Shown piece by piece: positions 5,838 through 7,524 of a DNA stretch of 7,524 nucleotides (its first letter is position 1; each line of letters starts with the position of its first letter). The notes below the pieces were generated by a model. That model was not told where the DNA came from and made no database searches. It worked only from the letters and a program-made list of their open reading frames with translations. Source of the DNA: Acidaminococcus fermentans (GTDB lineage: Bacteria; Bacillota_C; Negativicutes; Acidaminococcales; Acidaminococcaceae); contig SFHH01000101.1 in assembly GCA_004555735.1 (NCBI GenBank), forward strand, positions 1-7,524, read 5' to 3'. The position numbers and the translations under genes are program-made.

Positions 5838-6311
5838 ATGACACAGCTTATTTTGAAACGGCTTTTTCTGACCCTTCTGACTGCTTTCTCCCTCTGCAGT
5901 TCCGTTTGGGCGGCGGGAGCTATCCCTGTGCCCAAACCGGGCCGCATCGGTGCTGCTGTTCCCCGCCCCACAGTACCCATCGGTAATTACCAGCGGCGGA
6001 ATCCCATTCCTACTCCCGTTTATACCCCTGTGACGCCGTCCCGGCCAGTCCAGGTACAGAAGATCCCCCTGCGGCCCATCGTCCAGCCCATGACGGGCAG
6101 CCTAGCCCCCACGGGAGAACAGCTGGGAGTGTTCAAGCCCCAGCTGACCTTATTTTCCTGGGCCTCTCCCCGGGACATCGGGACGCCTGTGGGCCTCTCC
6201 CGGCTCCACGATCCATCCTATTCCCTGGCCTGGTGGAAACCGGAATCCGCCATCACCCAGGCCGATGTGGCCCAGAGCCGGCTGGCGAGGTTGATGGAAG
6301 AGGTGAAATGA
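5838..6311 (+). CDS. small exported proline-rich protein, family not recognised
   Basis: 157 residues. I do not recognise the family. Residues 1-25 look like a Sec signal peptide: basic Lys7-Arg8, hydrophobic core LFLTLLTAFSL (9-19), then VWA before Ala26 as a likely signal peptidase I site. Cys20 is preceded by Leu, not Gly/Ala/Ser, so a lipobox is unlikely. The mature part (about 132 residues) has roughly 20 prolines, mostly at 30-91 (PIPTPVYTPVTPSRP at 56-70), is basic, and has no cysteine. The C-terminal part (100-157) is less proline rich, with Trp108, Trp132, Trp133 and a short predicted helix at the end. This suggests an extended, periplasmic or cell-envelope protein (inference). It has its own promoter, good ribosome binding site and terminator, so it is a single-gene unit divergent from purE and convergent with mutS2. 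The longer upstream reading frame is not used: only 5838 has a binding site and a signal peptide. Confidence 0.8.
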   Translation: MTQLILKRLFLTLLTAFSLCSSVWAAGAIPVPKPGRIGAAVPRPTVPIGNYQRRNPIPTPVYTPVTPSRPVQVQKIPLRPIVQPMTGSLAPTGEQLGVFKPQLTLFSWASPRDIGTPVGLSRLHDPSYSLAWWKPESAITQADVAQSRLARLMEEVK

Positions 6312-6316
6312 ATGAA

Positions 6317-6353
6317 AAAGAGGGTGTTGCACAGAACGTGCAATACCCTCTTT
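6317..6353 (-). terminator. intrinsic terminator of mutS2 (16-bp stem), related to the 5768-5800 palindrome
   Basis: The arms 6317-6332 and 6338-6353 pair over 16 bases (one G-U in the plus-strand reading) around a five-base loop. On the minus strand the stem ends in CCCTC followed by five T (6315-6319), a good terminator tail 66 bases after the mutS2 stop. On the plus strand only three T follow, so it would be weaker for the small gene, whose stop codon is six bases away. Confidence 0.8.
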
Positions 6354-6361
6354 GATTGCGG

Positions 6362-6389
6362 CTCGCGACCCGTGACTCGCGGCCCACGA
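6362..6389. repeat. four-unit heptamer tandem repeat, consensus CYCGYGA
   Basis: CTCGCGA (6362), CCCGTGA (6369), CTCGCGG (6376), CCCACGA (6383). Seen as two 14-mers, CTCGCGACCCGTGA and CTCGCGGCCCACGA match at 11 of 14 positions and all differences are transitions. It is the same family as the block at 5734-5768 and also lies next to a TGCAC-core palindrome. It sits between the two terminators and cannot be coding. Confidence 0.65.
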
Positions 6390-6391
6390 AC

Positions 6392-6420
6392 GGGGTGTGA
6401 ATTTTTTCACACCCCCTTTT
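6392..6420 (+). terminator. intrinsic terminator of the small exported-protein gene
   Basis: GGGGTGTGAA (6392-6401) pairs perfectly with TTCACACCCC (6406-6415) around TTTT, followed by C and four T (6417-6420). The tail is short but is on the plus strand only; the minus strand has no T-run after the stem. It touches the mutS2 stop codon, so plus-strand transcripts would reach the end of mutS2. Confidence 0.7.
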
Positions 6421-7524
6421 CATTTCACCCACACAATGGTGGCGCCGAAGCCTCCTTCGTTCAAGGGGGCCATTTCTGTCTTCAGCACGTTGGGATGCTG
6501 GTCCAGGTATTCCAGGAGACCTTTCCGGAGCATGCCGGTGCCTTTCCCATGGACCAGCCGGAACCGGTCCATGCCAGCCAGCAGGGCGTCGTCGATGGCC
6601 TTATCCACATAGGGGACGGCCTCGTCCACGGTCTTGCCCCGGACATCGATCTGCACCGTGGCATCCTGGGCTTTCTTCACAAACAGATTATGGCCCTGGC
6701 TGGTGCTCTTCTTCAGGGTCCGGTGGGTGCTCCGGGGCTGGCTGGGAGCTTCCTTCAGCAGCAGGCAGTCCTTCAGCTTCAGGTTCATCTTCATGATCCC
6801 GATCCGCACGGTGACTTCCTTGCCGTTCAAGGCCACAATGGTGCCGCTCTGGCCGATCTTCTTCACGTACACCTTCTTGCCCACCGCCGCATTGCCGCTG
6901 GTGAGCCCCTGGCCTTCGGGCATGGGCTTCCCGTCAATGGAGAAGTTCTTGTTCAGCACCTTCCGGGACAGTTCCGCCAGCTGTTCCACCTTCCGGCTTT
7001 CCACCATGTCCTGGTTGGCCCGGAGCTCCTTCAGGATGGAAGTGGATTCCCGCCGGGCGTTCCGGTACAGTTCGTCCGCCTGTTCCCGGGCCTTCCGCAA
7101 AATGGCGTTCCGGCTCTTTTCCAGGTCTTGTTTCTGGCGGGTCAGTTCGTTCTTCAGGTATTCCGCTTCCCGCTGGAGGGAGGCGATCTCGTCCTTCCGG
7201 CTTTCGTACTCCCGGCGCTCCCCTTCCAGGTTCTGGAGCACCCGTTCCATATTGCTGTGGCCTTCCCCGATGAAGGTCTTGGCTTCATCCAGGATCTCCT
7301 GGGGCAGCCCCAGCCGTTTGCTGATGTAGAAGGCATTGGAACTGCCGGGCACTCCCATGAGCAGCTTGTAGGTAGGCCGCAGGGTTTCCGGATCGAATTC
7401 CACGCTGGCGTTCTCCATGCCTTCATGCTCGTAGGCAAAGGTCTTCAGTTCGCTGTAGTGGGTGGTCATGATGGTGAGCACCTTCTTTTCGTACAGGTAC
7501 TCGATCATGGCCATGGCCAGGGCC
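6420..7524 (-). CDS. mutS2: MutS2 (C-terminal part: end of ATPase, coiled coil, Smr domain), 5' end outside window
   Basis: 368 residues of a protein usually about 780-790 long; the N-terminal core and Walker A are off the right edge. Using residue 1 = Met at 7514: TIMTTHYSELKTFAY (14-28) is the MutS-family ATPase segment after Walker B, and ENASVEFDPETLRPTYKLLMGVPGSSNAF (34-62) is typical of MutS2. Residues about 85-187 are a Glu/Lys/Arg-rich coiled coil. Residues 211-253 are a small beta domain of KOW-like type (GKKVYVKKIGQSGTIVAL). Residues 287-364 are a complete Smr domain with IDVRGKTVDEA and HGKGTGMLRK (322-331). MutS2 does not act in mismatch repair: family work links it to suppressing recombination and, in Bacillus, to splitting collided ribosomes, with Smr as a nuclease-type domain in some species. 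The stop TGA at 6420-6422 is followed by the 6317-6353 terminator. Confidence 0.96.
   Translation of the reverse strand, partial: ALAMAMIEYLYEKKVLTIMTTHYSELKTFAYEHEGMENASVEFDPETLRPTYKLLMGVPGSSNAFYISKRLGLPQEILDEAKTFIGEGHSNMERVLQNLEGERREYESRKDEIASLQREAEYLKNELTRQKQDLEKSRNAILRKAREQADELYRNARRESTSILKELRANQDMVESRKVEQLAELSRKVLNKNFSIDGKPMPEGQGLTSGNAAVGKKVYVKKIGQSGTIVALNGKEVTVRIGIMKMNLKLKDCLLLKEAPSQPRSTHRTLKKSTSQGHNLFVKKAQDATVQIDVRGKTVDEAVPYVDKAIDDALLAGMDRFRLVHGKGTGMLRKGLLEYLDQHPNVLKTEMAPLNEGGFGATIVWVK

Noticed and set aside
5650..5844. Small minus-strand frame through the divergent spacer
   Set aside because: It runs through the palindromes, operator and promoter elements, and its protein is unremarkable. 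Non-coding control DNA explains the stretch better.
5854..5912. Lipoprotein signal at Cys20 of the small exported protein
   Set aside because: The residues before Cys are Phe-Ser-Leu, which does not fit a lipobox; the VWA site before Ala26 fits signal peptidase I better.
6317..6415. Terminal inverted repeats of an insertion sequence around the small gene
   Set aside because: There is no transposase and no target duplication was seen. The palindromes are internally symmetric hairpins rather than a matched left/right end pair.

Overview
The window looks like chromosomal housekeeping DNA of a moderately high-GC member of the Bacillota. My best guess is a Negativicutes species such as Acidaminococcaceae. 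The basis is the Bacillus-type PurF (propeptide plus four iron-sulfur cysteines), a MutS2 with a C-terminal Smr domain, strong AGGAGG ribosome binding sites, a Bacillus-like PurR operator and the GC-rich codon choice. The taxonomic guess is inference; no rRNA or marker gene is present.

Positions 1-5518 (minus strand) hold a tight de novo purine operon in the order purE-purF-purM-purN-purH-purD. Neighbouring genes are separated by at most about 16 bases or overlap. PurF makes phosphoribosylamine, PurD makes GAR, PurN formylates it, PurM closes AIR, PurE handles the carboxylation step to CAIR, and PurH makes IMP. This PurH is only the IMP cyclohydrolase domain (200 residues); the AICAR transformylase half is cleanly absent. 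purD runs off the left edge. purK, purC, purB, purL, purQ and purS are not in the window.

Positions 5519-5837 are a divergent control region. For the operon there is a near-consensus minus-strand sigma-A promoter (TTGACA-17-TAGAAT), with an inverted pair of CGAAC boxes just upstream that resembles PurR PurBoxes. For the small gene on the other strand there is an extended -10 (TGGTATAAT). Between them lie three consecutive inverted repeats, one made of a degenerate heptanucleotide tandem repeat.

Positions 5838-6311 (plus strand) encode a 157-residue proline-rich protein with a signal peptide and no family I recognise. Positions 6312-6419 contain two hairpin terminators facing opposite ways with four more heptanucleotide units between them. 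Positions 6420-7524 (minus strand) are the C-terminal part of mutS2, cut by the right edge.

The most notable points outside the textbook content are these. Two related palindromes flank the small gene, and their differences are mostly compensated base-pair swaps; each lies next to a block of the same heptamer family. The PurH is split at the domain boundary. PurD has an atypical C-terminal tail. The exported proline-rich protein is an orphan. I see no clear novel defence or metabolic system.
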